Shown: one piece after another, positions 1 through 8,457 of the stretch | Numbering within the stretch: the stretch's first letter is position 1 | Layout of the letters: every line of letters starts with the position of its first letter | Assembly: GCA_021772595.1 (NCBI GenBank) | Contig: JAJFLS010000575.1 | Location: 1 to 24,884 of the forward strand | Direction of reading: 5' to 3' | DNA length: 24,884 bases | Origin: Opitutales bacterium | Lineage (GTDB): Bacteria; Verrucomicrobiota; Verrucomicrobiia; Opitutales; Opitutaceae | Notes under the pieces: model-generated | Told to the model about the DNA's origin: nothing | Seen by the model: only the letters and a program-made list of their open reading frames with translations | The model's database searches: none | Program-made: the position numbers and the translations under genes

Positions 1-3
1 AAT

Positions 4-79
4 GTAGGGGCTCAGCTTGCGGAGACCGCGTATGAAGAGTTCTCGCTGCTTCTGCGGTCGCCGCAAGCGACGCCCCTAC
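4..79. repeat. GTAG-footed palindromic repeat (long hairpin)
   Basis: Arms at 4-29 and 54-79 are inverted copies matching at about 22 of 26 positions. Each starts, on its own strand, with GTAGGGGC and contains GCTTGCGG. The loop is about 24 bases. The layout (GTAG at both outer ends, tail-to-tail) matches the REP/REPIN organisation of the other repeats in this window, but the core sequence differs. It lies upstream of mutS. The remaining bases to 369 hold further short palindromic stretches (for example around 133-180) and no gene I can support. Confidence 0.7.
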
Positions 80-369
80 GGATGTTTCGACTTATTTATC
101 AGTCTCTCAGAGACTGTCCTCCCGCGTATCTTTCCGTAGCCGCGATCGTCGCTGGACCCGATAGGTCGGGGCTGATCGCGGAATCAGCTAACAGGATCAA
201 CCGCGATCAGCGTTCGCGGCGACAGCGGGAATCCTGCCTTCAAGCCGGCGCTCGAACTGCCAGTATTGCTGACGGTAAGAAACGCACCCGCTGAAATGCC
301 TCCCCCTTTTTCCTTGCGACGGGAATCGGCTCTGGATTGCCTAGCCCCTTTTCTCTCCTCCACCTAGAC

Positions 370-2925
370 ATGGCCAAAACGAAGATCACCCCCATGATGC
401 AGCAGTATTTCGAGGTTAAGCGAAAGCTCCCTCCCAATACGCTCCTGCTCTTTCGATTGGGCGACTTCTACGAGATGTTTCACGAAGACGCCGAAGTCGG
501 CTCGCAGCTTCTGGGCATCACTCTGACGAAACGCAGCGACTACTTCATGGCCGGCATCCCGTTTCACGCCGCGGAGCAGTACATTGGAAAAGCCCTGCAA
601 GCCGGGAAGAAAGTCGCCATCTGCGATCAGGTCGAAACCCCTCAGCCGGGCAAACTCGTCAAACGCGCTCTCACCCGTATCCTGACTCCCGGTACGACGA
701 TCGAGGACAACCAACTCGAATCGAATCGCAACCATTACCTCGCCGCCTTCGAGTGCGACAAGGACGGTTCCGCCCTTGCTTGGCTCGATCTCTCGACAGG
801 GGAATTCCAGATCGCTCAAAGCAAATCGGTCGACGATCTCATCCCGGTTCTAACCTCGATCGATCCCGCTGAAATGCTCATCATCGAAGGCGACGAAAAC
901 CGCTGGCGGGCGCAAGCTCACGACGGCTCGGTTCACGACGAGCTTATCCACTTTCTCAACACGCGATCCGTCACGGAACTCCCCGGTTTTCAATTCGACG
1001 TCGATACCGGCGCCCAAACGGTGATGGACACGCTCGGGGTCATCAACCTCGAAGGCTTCGGGATCGACAAGAAGCACGCCGCCCTCGGATGCGCCGGAGC
1101 GCTTCTCCACTACGCTTCCGAGAATCTCTGCGCGAAACCTGAGAATCTGTCTACGATTCGCGAATACAGCTGCGAAGCTTCGCTTCTGGTCGATCCGGCG
1201 ACCCTGCGCAATCTCGAGATTTTCAAATCCACTCGCGGCACCCGCGAAGGTAGTCTCCTCCAAGCGATCAATAAGAGCATCACTGCGGCAGGAGCCCGAC
1301 AGCTCGAACAATGGCTAATCGCTCCGGAACGCGACCTCGTCACGCTCCAGCACCGCCAAAACTGCGTCGAGCAATTCGTCGGTTCCCCGATCGCCGTAAG
1401 CGAAGTTCAAGATCTGCTGAAAGCTGTCCGCGACATTAAACGTATCCTCGGCCGCATGCAGAACCGGCTCCGCAATCCGCGCGAACTCGGCGGCATTCGC
1501 GATTCTCTCAACCAACTTCCTGAGATTCTGGATACGCTTAAACCATTCGCCGGATCAGCGCTCGACCGAATCGCGGACGAGATTCGATCTCTCCCTCACC
1601 TCGCGGAACTGCTCAATCGAGCGCTCAAAGAAGAATTGCCCAACAACTTGACCGACGGCGGCTACATCGCCCAAGGCTACGACGAGGCGCTCGACGGAAT
1701 GCTCTCCCTCACGACCGACAATAAGCTCTGGCTCGCGAATCTCGAAACCGAGGAACGCGCCCGGTCGGGAATCAAGAATCTCAAAATCAAATTCAACGGC
1801 GCGTTCGGCTACTTCATCGAAGTCTCCAAATCGAATCTCAGCCTGGTGCCGGACGACTACATCCGCAAACAGACCATGGTGAACGGAGAACGCTACGTCA
1901 CCGAAAGCCTGAAGCAGAAGGAGAAAGAGATTTTCCACGCGGAGGAAAACAGCAAACGTCGCGAAGAGGAGCTTTTCGCCGGGCTCGTAACGGCTATTCT
2001 GGAAGAATCCCCCGCCCTCGTCCAAACCGCGTCGGCGCTCGCCGAACTCGACGTCCTTTGCGGCTGGGCCGAACTCGCGCGTCTCTGGAACTACTGCAAG
2101 CCCGACCTCGACGAATCCGACTCGATCGAAATCCAGCAAGGCCGGCATCCTGTGGTCGAGCAGATGCTCAAGAACGAATCGCTTGGATTGGCCAGCAGCC
2201 ACGCCTTCGTTCCCAACGATGCCAATCTCAGCGCAGCCGAAAGCCAGATTCACCTAATCACCGGTCCCAACATGGCGGGCAAGAGCACCTACATTCGCCA
2301 GGTCGCTCTAATAACGCTCCTCGCCCAGATCGGCTCCTGGACGCCCGCCACCTCCGCCCGCATAGGACTCGTAGATCGTATCTTCTCGCGCGTCGGCGCC
2401 AGCGACGATCTCGCCCGAGGCAACTCCACCTTCATGGTCGAGATGAACGAGACCGCCAACATCCTCAACAACGCCACGAGCCAAAGCCTCATCATTCTCG
2501 ACGAAATCGGCCGCGGCACGAGCACCTACGATGGATTGAGCATCGCATGGTCGGTCGTGGAGCACCTGCATCGAGACGCCGAAGCCGGACCGAAGACCCT
2601 CTTCGCCACTCACTACCAGGAACTCACCCAACTCGAGAACCATCTAGGCAGATTGAAGAATTTCTCTGTGGCGGTTAAAGAATGGAACGACGACATCGTT
2701 TTCGTCCGGCAAGTAGTGAAAGGCGCCGCCGATCGCAGCTACGGGATCCAAGTCGCCCGACTCGCCGGTTTGCCCGCTCCCGTCATCACCCGTGCGAAGG
2801 AGATCCTCGAACGCCTCGAATCTGACGACGCCTCCGTGACAGTCAGCTCTCCCACCCCAAAAGCGAAGCCTCGTAAAAAGATCCGAGTCGAGCAAGACGA
2901 CGACCAGCTCAGCCTATTCGGATAG
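370..2925 (+). CDS. mutS: DNA mismatch repair protein MutS
   Basis: MutS binds base mismatches and small loops as a dimer and uses ATP to recruit MutL. I chose the ATG at 370 because it gives the family's usual opening (MAKTKITPMMQQYFEVK). An in-frame ATG at 337 would add 11 atypical residues. The product is 851 aa, a normal length. The mismatch-wedge motif is F33-Y34-E35 within FRLGDFYEMF. The Walker A loop GPNMAGKST begins near residue 632. Walker B is LIILDEIGRGTS with D711 and E712, followed by the signature STYDG. A FATHYQEL switch segment and the C-terminal QLSLFG tail are also present. The connector, lever and clamp regions lie between about residues 130 and 560. No Shine-Dalgarno motif precedes the start. 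It appears to be monocistronic, with palindromic repeats on both sides. Identification is secure. Confidence 0.98.
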   Translation: MAKTKITPMMQQYFEVKRKLPPNTLLLFRLGDFYEMFHEDAEVGSQLLGITLTKRSDYFMAGIPFHAAEQYIGKALQAGKKVAICDQVETPQPGKLVKRALTRILTPGTTIEDNQLESNRNHYLAAFECDKDGSALAWLDLSTGEFQIAQSKSVDDLIPVLTSIDPAEMLIIEGDENRWRAQAHDGSVHDELIHFLNTRSVTELPGFQFDVDTGAQTVMDTLGVINLEGFGIDKKHAALGCAGALLHYASENLCAKPENLSTIREYSCEASLLVDPATLRNLEIFKSTRGTREGSLLQAINKSITAAGARQLEQWLIAPERDLVTLQHRQNCVEQFVGSPIAVSEVQDLLKAVRDIKRILGRMQNRLRNPRELGGIRDSLNQLPEILDTLKPFAGSALDRIADEIRSLPHLAELLNRALKEELPNNLTDGGYIAQGYDEALDGMLSLTTDNKLWLANLETEERARSGIKNLKIKFNGAFGYFIEVSKSNLSLVPDDYIRKQTMVNGERYVTESLKQKEKEIFHAEENSKRREEELFAGLVTAILEESPALVQTASALAELDVLCGWAELARLWNYCKPDLDESDSIEIQQGRHPVVEQMLKNESLGLASSHAFVPNDANLSAAESQIHLITGPNMAGKSTYIRQVALITLLAQIGSWTPATSARIGLVDRIFSRVGASDDLARGNSTFMVEMNETANILNNATSQSLIILDEIGRGTSTYDGLSIAWSVVEHLHRDAEAGPKTLFATHYQELTQLENHLGRLKNFSVAVKEWNDDIVFVRQVVKGAADRSYGIQVARLAGLPAPVITRAKEILERLESDDASVTVSSPTPKAKPRKKIRVEQDDDQLSLFG

Positions 2926-2935
2926 CTCGCCAATT

Positions 2936-3032
2936 GTAGGAGCCTGTCATCGACCCCGACCTGTCGGTGGCTTGCAGGCGATTCCTCGGCTCTTCACGCT
3001 TGGCAGTCAATCGCCTGCAAGCAGGCTCCTAC
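2936..3032. repeat. REPIN-like inverted pair, family A copy 1
   Basis: Two oppositely oriented units with GTAG at the outer ends (2936 on plus, 3032 on minus). The right unit reads GTAGGAGCCTGCTTGCAGGC on the minus strand. The left unit is the same sequence interrupted after GTAGGAGCCTG by 24 bp (2948-2971) that form their own small palindrome (CCGAC/GTCGG). The copy at 11151-11246 carries the same insert. It sits 10 bp after the mutS stop. Confidence 0.85.
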
Positions 3033-3313
3033 ATTTACCATAGCTCTCTAATAGAGTCCCCTCCTTAACAACCGCTTCATCCACGCCTATAGAGTAGATC
3101 CACACACACCGACGGATTCGGATAGAGTTGATCGCCACCGTGCACAAACTCTACTCATCTTACTTTACAATAACAACTTATGTTATACTGAGCTCCATTA
3201 CCTAAGACCTTATCCGAGGTAGCGTTCATCGCTTCCTGATAACTTTAGAGCTTTCCCGCAGCCCTAACATAAGGTAACTTCGTATTGTAATAAACTTGTT
3301 AAGAAACACGCAG
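3033..3313. other. AT-rich gap without a gene
   Basis: This gap is clearly richer in A+T than the flanking genes. It contains an inverted pair (CTTATGTTA near 3178, TAACATAAG near 3266) about 80 bp apart and a TATACT hexamer near 3184 that could be a -10 element, though no convincing -35 lies at the right spacing. I see no coding region or RNA gene. Confidence 0.4.
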
Positions 3314-3625
3314 ATGAACCTTCATAAACAAATCGAAAAAATCCAATTCCAGCTAGAGCGAGAGGAGAGGAATCCTGGACTGAGAGAGGCCAGGAGCTGG
3401 GCGAGCCCTGCCGAAGGGAAGGCCACGAAGCGAAGGCAACTTGTCTTGCACGAGACTGGGAATATCGATCGCCGCAAAGACCGCGGACCCTTGAAGATCA
3501 ACCTTATCAAGAAAAACGGTGGCTACGATTCGCTCATCGACCGATCCATTTCCATCCAGTTGAAAAGCTTCCAGGAAATGCTCGACGGCCGCATCAAGGA
3601 CATCGAACAAGAGATTTCCAAGTAG
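3314..3625 (+). CDS. small hypothetical protein with coiled-coil ends
   Basis: Unrecognised 103-aa basic protein, probably cytoplasmic. The ATG at 3314 is preferred over an upstream in-frame TTG at 3296. The N-terminus (MNLHKQIEKIQFQLEREER) and the C-terminus (about residues 70-103, ending DIEQEISK) look like amphipathic, coiled-coil-prone helices. The middle (residues about 22-60) is rich in Arg, Gly and Pro, with low-complexity charge, and may be an inserted segment. There is no signal peptide, membrane segment or known catalytic motif. It ends 15 bp before the convergent glgB stop. It could be a lineage-specific gene or a chance reading frame. The helix-forming ends and isolated position favour a real gene only modestly. 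Confidence 0.45.
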   Translation: MNLHKQIEKIQFQLEREERNPGLREARSWASPAEGKATKRRQLVLHETGNIDRRKDRGPLKINLIKKNGGYDSLIDRSISIQLKSFQEMLDGRIKDIEQEISK

Positions 3626-3640
3626 ACGCCTCGCTCTGGT

Positions 3641-5854
3641 CTAAGCTTCCCACTTGAAGATCGACGTGGAGCAAGCCGGCAGGAGGAATTCCGCGGATTG
3701 ATCGCAGCTGTCGAAACTCTGCCCTTCCGATCGGACGCCTGGGCCGTTGCCTGAATTCGTTCCGCCGTAAAAGCCGGAGTTCGTATTGAGAATCTCCCGC
3801 CAGAATCCCGCTCTTGGCAATCCGATCCGGTAATTGTGCCGATCGACCGGAGTGAAGTGAGCCACCACGAGCACCATGTTGTGCCCATCCTCCGCCGTCC
3901 GCGAATAGCAAATCACTCCCGCTTCCGCATCCCAGCAGGCCACCCAGCTAAAACTCTCCGGAATCATATCGGTCTGAGCCAAAGCGGGCTCGTCTTTGTA
4001 GAGACGATTCAAATCCTTGATCAGCGCGGAGATGCCTGAATGGTCCTTGTACTCGTTCAAATGCCACTGAAGATTGGTCGCGTAGTTCCACTCCTCCGAT
4101 TGCCCGAACTCGCTTCCCATGAACAGGAGCTTCTTCCCTGGATAGGCCCACATATGGCCGTAAAGAGCGCGAAGCGTTTGCGCCTTGTCCGAAATCGAGC
4201 CGCCACCGCCCATCTTAAGAAGCATCGATCCCTTCCCGTGCGTGACCTCGTCGTGAGAAAAAACGGTGACGAAATTCTCCGCGTATTGGTAGAGCATTCC
4301 AAAGGTCAGATTGCCTTGATGATGCTTCCGGTGAATCGGGTCTTTCTGGAAGTAAAGCAGGTTGTCGTGCATCCAGCCCATGTTCCATTTCAAATCGAAA
4401 CCCAGCCCTCCGTCTTCCGAAGTTTTGGTCACTCCTGCGAACGAAGTCGACTCTTCCGCGATCATCAGAGTTCCCGGATAATACAAGTGCACCAGGCTGT
4501 TCACTTCCTTCAAGAAAGCGATTGCCTCCAGGTTCTCATTACCGCCGTAGCGATTCGGGATCCACTCGCCCTCCTCTCGCGAATAATCCAGATACAGCAT
4601 CGACGCCACCGCATCGACCCGCAATCCGTCGATATGATAGTAGTCCAGCCAGCAAAGCGCGTTGGCGACCAGGAAGCATTTTACCTCATTTCGTCCGTAG
4701 TTGAAAATCAATGTCCCCCAATCCTGGTGAGCTCCCAAGCGAGGGTCCTCGTGCTCGTACAAATGCGTGCCGTCAAAGGTCGCCAGAGCGAAGGTGTCGC
4801 GCGGAAAATGCGCTGGCACCCAATCTACGATCACTCCAATGCCGCATTGATGCATGTGATCGATAAATGCCTTGAAATCGTCCGGACTGCCAAATCGCTG
4901 GGTCGGAGCGAAGTATCCAGTTACCTGGTACCCCCAAGAACCGTCGAAGGGATGCTCCGCAACCGGCATTAGCTCGATATGGGTAAATCCGTGCTCAAGC
5001 ACATAATCGGCCAGCTCGGTCGCCAGTTCCGCGTAGCTCAGAGGCCGATTATCCTCTTCCCACTTGCGCTTCCAAGAGCCGAGATGCACCTCGTAGATCG
5101 ACATAGGCTTGTCGATCGACTGGCGTTCTTGCCGCGAGTCCATCCAGGTTCGGTCGCTCCACTCGTAGCGCGTGTTGTCAAACACAATGGACGCGTTGTT
5201 GGGCGGCGCCTCGAAGTAGCTGGCATAGGGGTCGGTCTTTAGAAAAACCTCTCCGCCTTTCCCCTTCAACTCGTACTTGTACATTTCCCCGAGATGCATC
5301 CCGGGGATGAACAATTCCCACACGCCGCTCGACCCGAGCACGCGCATAGGATGATAACGGCCGTCCCAATTGTTGAAGCCCCCCACGACCGAAACGCGCG
5401 CCGCGTTGGGCGCCCAAACCGCGAAGCTCACGCCGGGCACGCCGTCCACCGTTTTCGGCCGCGATCCCAGCTTCTCGTAAATCCGGTGCTCGTTGCCCTC
5501 GTTGAACAAATACAAATCCGACTCCCCCACCGTCGGCAGAAACGAGTACGGATCGTAGAACTGCCGAATCTCCAAATCCCCAGTCTCGATCCTCAGCCGA
5601 TACTTGAAGACCTCTTCGCGCCCCTCGATGAATCCCTCGAAAAAGCCGTCGTCGCTGAGTTTCTCCATCGGATAACGCGGACCGTCCTCTTGCTCGATAT
5701 CCACCACCTCGCAGCTATTCGCGTCGCTCAAGAAAGCCCGCACGACCAGGCCCGACTTCCCTTTCTTGACTGCATGATGCATCCCCAGAGTATTGTGCGG
5801 CGTACTCGCATTCGAGTCTTTGAAGAGCTTCAATTCCTTTTTAGTGATCAGCAT
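3641..5854 (-). CDS. glgB: 1,4-alpha-glucan branching enzyme GlgB
   Basis: GlgB cuts alpha-1,4 glucan chains and re-attaches them through alpha-1,6 bonds during glycogen synthesis (GH13 family, cytoplasmic). From the ATG at 5854 the product is 737 aa, a typical length. N-terminal carbohydrate-binding domains (CBM48 type, roughly residues 15-230, with FAVWAPNAARVSVVGGFNNWDG) precede the catalytic barrel. The conserved regions are all present: DWVPAHFP, GLRVDAVASM with nucleophile D414, IAEEST with acid/base E467, and SHDEVTHGKGSM with transition-state residue D535. The 53- and 68-residue spacings between them equal those of E. coli GlgB. The frame stays open upstream to 6232, but that stretch translates the acidic hairpin repeat at 6067-6146 and does not look like protein. 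No Shine-Dalgarno motif is seen. No other glycogen gene is nearby. Confidence 0.97.
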   Translation of the reverse strand: MLITKKELKLFKDSNASTPHNTLGMHHAVKKGKSGLVVRAFLSDANSCEVVDIEQEDGPRYPMEKLSDDGFFEGFIEGREEVFKYRLRIETGDLEIRQFYDPYSFLPTVGESDLYLFNEGNEHRIYEKLGSRPKTVDGVPGVSFAVWAPNAARVSVVGGFNNWDGRYHPMRVLGSSGVWELFIPGMHLGEMYKYELKGKGGEVFLKTDPYASYFEAPPNNASIVFDNTRYEWSDRTWMDSRQERQSIDKPMSIYEVHLGSWKRKWEEDNRPLSYAELATELADYVLEHGFTHIELMPVAEHPFDGSWGYQVTGYFAPTQRFGSPDDFKAFIDHMHQCGIGVIVDWVPAHFPRDTFALATFDGTHLYEHEDPRLGAHQDWGTLIFNYGRNEVKCFLVANALCWLDYYHIDGLRVDAVASMLYLDYSREEGEWIPNRYGGNENLEAIAFLKEVNSLVHLYYPGTLMIAEESTSFAGVTKTSEDGGLGFDLKWNMGWMHDNLLYFQKDPIHRKHHQGNLTFGMLYQYAENFVTVFSHDEVTHGKGSMLLKMGGGGSISDKAQTLRALYGHMWAYPGKKLLFMGSEFGQSEEWNYATNLQWHLNEYKDHSGISALIKDLNRLYKDEPALAQTDMIPESFSWVACWDAEAGVICYSRTAEDGHNMVLVVAHFTPVDRHNYRIGLPRAGFWREILNTNSGFYGGTNSGNGPGVRSEGQSFDSCDQSAEFLLPACSTSIFKWEA

Positions 5855-6218
5855 ATCGGTAAAGCGATGTAAGTGTTTTCTGCCTGGCGACTGGGACCCG
5901 ATGCCACTCCAACCAGAGCGACTCAAGGCAAAAAGCCGACCGCAACCCAACATTTCCGCGAACCCTTTGCAACTAATTGCGTTGCCGCGTTTCCCAAGAG
6001 AACGCTCTGTGCCGCTAATCGCGACCGGGCAAAGAGCGTGATTATCTCCGTCACCTGAGCAAAATTCATCGTCCTTGTCTTCGTCATCATCTTTGTCAAA
6101 CGCTTCAAACCAAGATGATGACAAGGACAATGATGATGACGAAGACATTCCCCGGGCAAAACCTCCAGATGAACAGCCTTGCGTCACCAAGATGCGCCCT
6201 CTAAACGTTCCCGAAAAT
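5855..6218. promoter_or_regulatory. divergent intergenic region between glgB and lptD
   Basis: The two genes point away from each other, so both promoters should lie in this interval. I cannot assign -35/-10 boxes. The central part is occupied by the acidic hairpin repeat (6067-6146). Both flanking reading frames run open through it, which invites over-long gene calls. Confidence 0.4.
6067..6146. repeat. family D hairpin repeat (Asp/Glu/Lys-coding palindrome), copy 1
   Basis: Arm 6067-6097 is rich in CATC, CTTGTC and TTCGTC. Arm 6114-6146 is its imperfect inverse (GATGATGACAAGGACAATG and so on). They are separated by about 16 bases. One direction translates to D/E/K runs and the other to S/L runs. 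A sibling with the same words lies at 9725-9801. Both copies sit between genes, which argues for a dispersed non-coding palindrome. Confidence 0.75.
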
Positions 6219-8417
6219 ATGGTAAGGATCACTTTTCACTCCATCTGCCGTCACCTAGCGACCTGCTTTTCGCTCTGCTCCATCGCGTCCAGCCTTCCCG
6301 CCCAAGAGGACACCTTCGAGGCCACTCTGAGCACCCCTTTCACATTCGACTCGAACACCGGCGAACTCATCGCCAACGTCAACGCCCAGCTGACCTACGG
6401 CGATTGGCTTCTCTCCGCTGACGAGATCCGGCTCAACCAGAAAACCAGCCGTGCGATCGCCACGGGCAACGTCGTCTTCACTCGAGGCGACATCCGATTA
6501 GTCGCCGACAAGCTCGACTACCGCCTCGCCGAACATCAGGCCCGCATAGACAACTTCCGCGTGGGCAACGGCAAATACTTCGTATCCGGCCTCACTCTCG
6601 AAGGGAACCCCGACGACTTCCGATTCAAAGACGTCAAATTCCACCCGGGCGAGCCGGGAACCTACCTCTTCAAAGCGCGGGCCGACGAAATCGGGCTCAT
6701 CGATCAGAAACAGATCCAAGGCAAGCGCCTCTCCTTCAAAACCGGAGTTATCCCCTTTTTCATCATCCCGAACATTTCTCAGCCCATTGATGCGGAAAGC
6801 CCGCTCTTCAATCCCAACTTGGACTACTCCGGCCATATCGGCGGGTCCATCGGCGGTGAGGTCCGCATCCCGGTAAGCTCCAACGTCCGAGCCGGCTTCA
6901 ACCTCGCCCTCACCACCAATCGCGGCATCCTCGCCGGTCCCGCCTTCGAGTACAATTTCGGCGAAAACGAGAACACCACCTTCGGCTCCTTCACCTCTGG
7001 ATACATCGACGATTCCGCCAGCGAGATCGTGCCCAATCTGATTACCGGACGGCCGATCGACGACGAACGGCATTTCGCCGAATGGCTGCACCAGCAGAAC
7101 TGGGGCGACCGCGGCGCCCTGACCGCCTATGGCCGCTGGTGGTCCGACTCCGAAGTCACCCGCGAGTTCTACGAAGACTCATTCGACACGATGCAAGATC
7201 CGGACACGTACCTGGAAGCCAACTACAGCGGCGAGAACTGGCAAGCCACCCTATTCTCCCGAGTGAGCCCCAACCACTTCCAAGGGTTCACCGAACGGCT
7301 GCCGGAGCTTCGTTTCGATTTCTTCCCCACGACCCTCGCCAAAGGCCTAACACACAACGCAAGCCTCACCTTCTCCAAACTGCGAAACGGCGAGCTCGAT
7401 AATCTATTCATCAACCACGAAACCGACCGAGCCGACGCGTATTACGGATTCCGGTACACCAAGCCGCTCAAGACCGGCGTAGTCTTCACCACAAAAGCGG
7501 GCGTCAAAGTCCTCCACTATTTCGACAACGTGATAGGCACGGAGAACCCCAACGCAACCATACCTTCCTTCGTGAACATGGGGCGGCTCTCCATCTTCGA
7601 CGAGTTCCAGCACTCCTTCCCGCGCCCTTCTATTAAAGAGGGCACCCGCGGCTATGGCGATGTCGGATTCGACCTGAAGTTCACTGCGTACCGGCAATCC
7701 GACTACAAGAACGACGTTTGGAACATCGACGGGCTTCGCCACATAATCGAGCCGGTAATCTCCTATCGCTACACTCCAGACCTCGACAGCAAATCCGCCA
7801 TCGCCTTCCAGGACACGCCCGTATTCTCCAACTACCTTACCCCGATCGACATCGAAGACCGACGCGATATCGACACCATCGGCGAGCATCACATAACCCG
7901 ATTCGAGATTCGCAACCGCATCCAAACCAAAGACGAGCAATACGGATCGCGCGACCTGGCCCGCATCAATTTCGCCATCGACTACCTCGTGGACGACTAC
8001 GACAAAGGCGACGATTTCTCCGACTTTTACTCCGATATCGTAATCACTCCCGCCGAATGGCTCGAGATCGATCTATTCGCCCGCTACGACATCGAGGACA
8101 GCGTCACACGAGAACTGAACACGAGCCTCGCCATCACCGATCCTGGCTACTGGAAATTCGGGATCGGAAATCATTTCTTCAAGAGGAATATAAACCAGTA
8201 CTTCGTATTCGGCGAATACAACCTCAACGAGAATTACAAAATCTACGCCGTCACCAAGTTCGACGAAGTCTCGGACACCTTCTACGAACAGCGAATCGGA
8301 TTCATGCAACGCGCCCTCGAAAAATACGGCATCAAATACGAGCTCCGCATCTTCGACGGCATCCGTCGCGAAAGCGACTTCGGCATCAGCATCGGCGTCG
8401 ATCTCTTCGACGAATAG
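6219..8417 (+). CDS. lptD: LptD-like outer-membrane LPS assembly protein (OstA family)
   Basis: LptD forms, with the lipoprotein LptE, the outer-membrane translocon that inserts lipopolysaccharide. I chose the ATG at 6219 because it gives a signal peptide at once (hydrophobic core LATCFSLCSIAS, likely cleavage after PAQ near residue 29). An ATG at 6192 is possible. Starting further upstream would translate the hairpin repeat. The product is 732 aa. After the signal comes an OstA/LptA-like beta-jellyroll (about residues 40-170, with GNVVFTRGDIRLVADKLDY). A long beta-barrel rich in aromatic and acidic residues follows, including the LptD hallmark HIIEPVISYRYTP, and it ends in an amphipathic strand. 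The mature part has no cysteine, so the disulfides needed by E. coli LptD cannot form. The 40-bp gap to the next gene suggests cotranscription. Confidence 0.88.
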   Translation: MVRITFHSICRHLATCFSLCSIASSLPAQEDTFEATLSTPFTFDSNTGELIANVNAQLTYGDWLLSADEIRLNQKTSRAIATGNVVFTRGDIRLVADKLDYRLAEHQARIDNFRVGNGKYFVSGLTLEGNPDDFRFKDVKFHPGEPGTYLFKARADEIGLIDQKQIQGKRLSFKTGVIPFFIIPNISQPIDAESPLFNPNLDYSGHIGGSIGGEVRIPVSSNVRAGFNLALTTNRGILAGPAFEYNFGENENTTFGSFTSGYIDDSASEIVPNLITGRPIDDERHFAEWLHQQNWGDRGALTAYGRWWSDSEVTREFYEDSFDTMQDPDTYLEANYSGENWQATLFSRVSPNHFQGFTERLPELRFDFFPTTLAKGLTHNASLTFSKLRNGELDNLFINHETDRADAYYGFRYTKPLKTGVVFTTKAGVKVLHYFDNVIGTENPNATIPSFVNMGRLSIFDEFQHSFPRPSIKEGTRGYGDVGFDLKFTAYRQSDYKNDVWNIDGLRHIIEPVISYRYTPDLDSKSAIAFQDTPVFSNYLTPIDIEDRRDIDTIGEHHITRFEIRNRIQTKDEQYGSRDLARINFAIDYLVDDYDKGDDFSDFYSDIVITPAEWLEIDLFARYDIEDSVTRELNTSLAITDPGYWKFGIGNHFFKRNINQYFVFGEYNLNENYKIYAVTKFDEVSDTFYEQRIGFMQRALEKYGIKYELRIFDGIRRESDFGISIGVDLFDE

Positions 8418-8457
8418 TCACCGGAATTTCGCCCCCGCGTTCCTTCATAAAATCCCC

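Noticed and set aside
1555..2253. Antisense and frame-shifted frames inside mutS, lptD and the RND gene
   Set aside because: GC-rich codon bias leaves other frames open. The real frames carry the family motifs.
3178..3275. Inverted pair CTTATGTTA/TAACATAAG as ends of a small mobile element
   Set aside because: Only 9-10 bp match, no target duplication is visible, and such pairs are expected by chance in AT-rich DNA.
3836..4972. Long plus-strand reading frames opposite glgB, up to about 310 codons
   Set aside because: They are antisense shadows of a well-conserved GH13 gene whose catalytic motifs are all intact on the minus strand.
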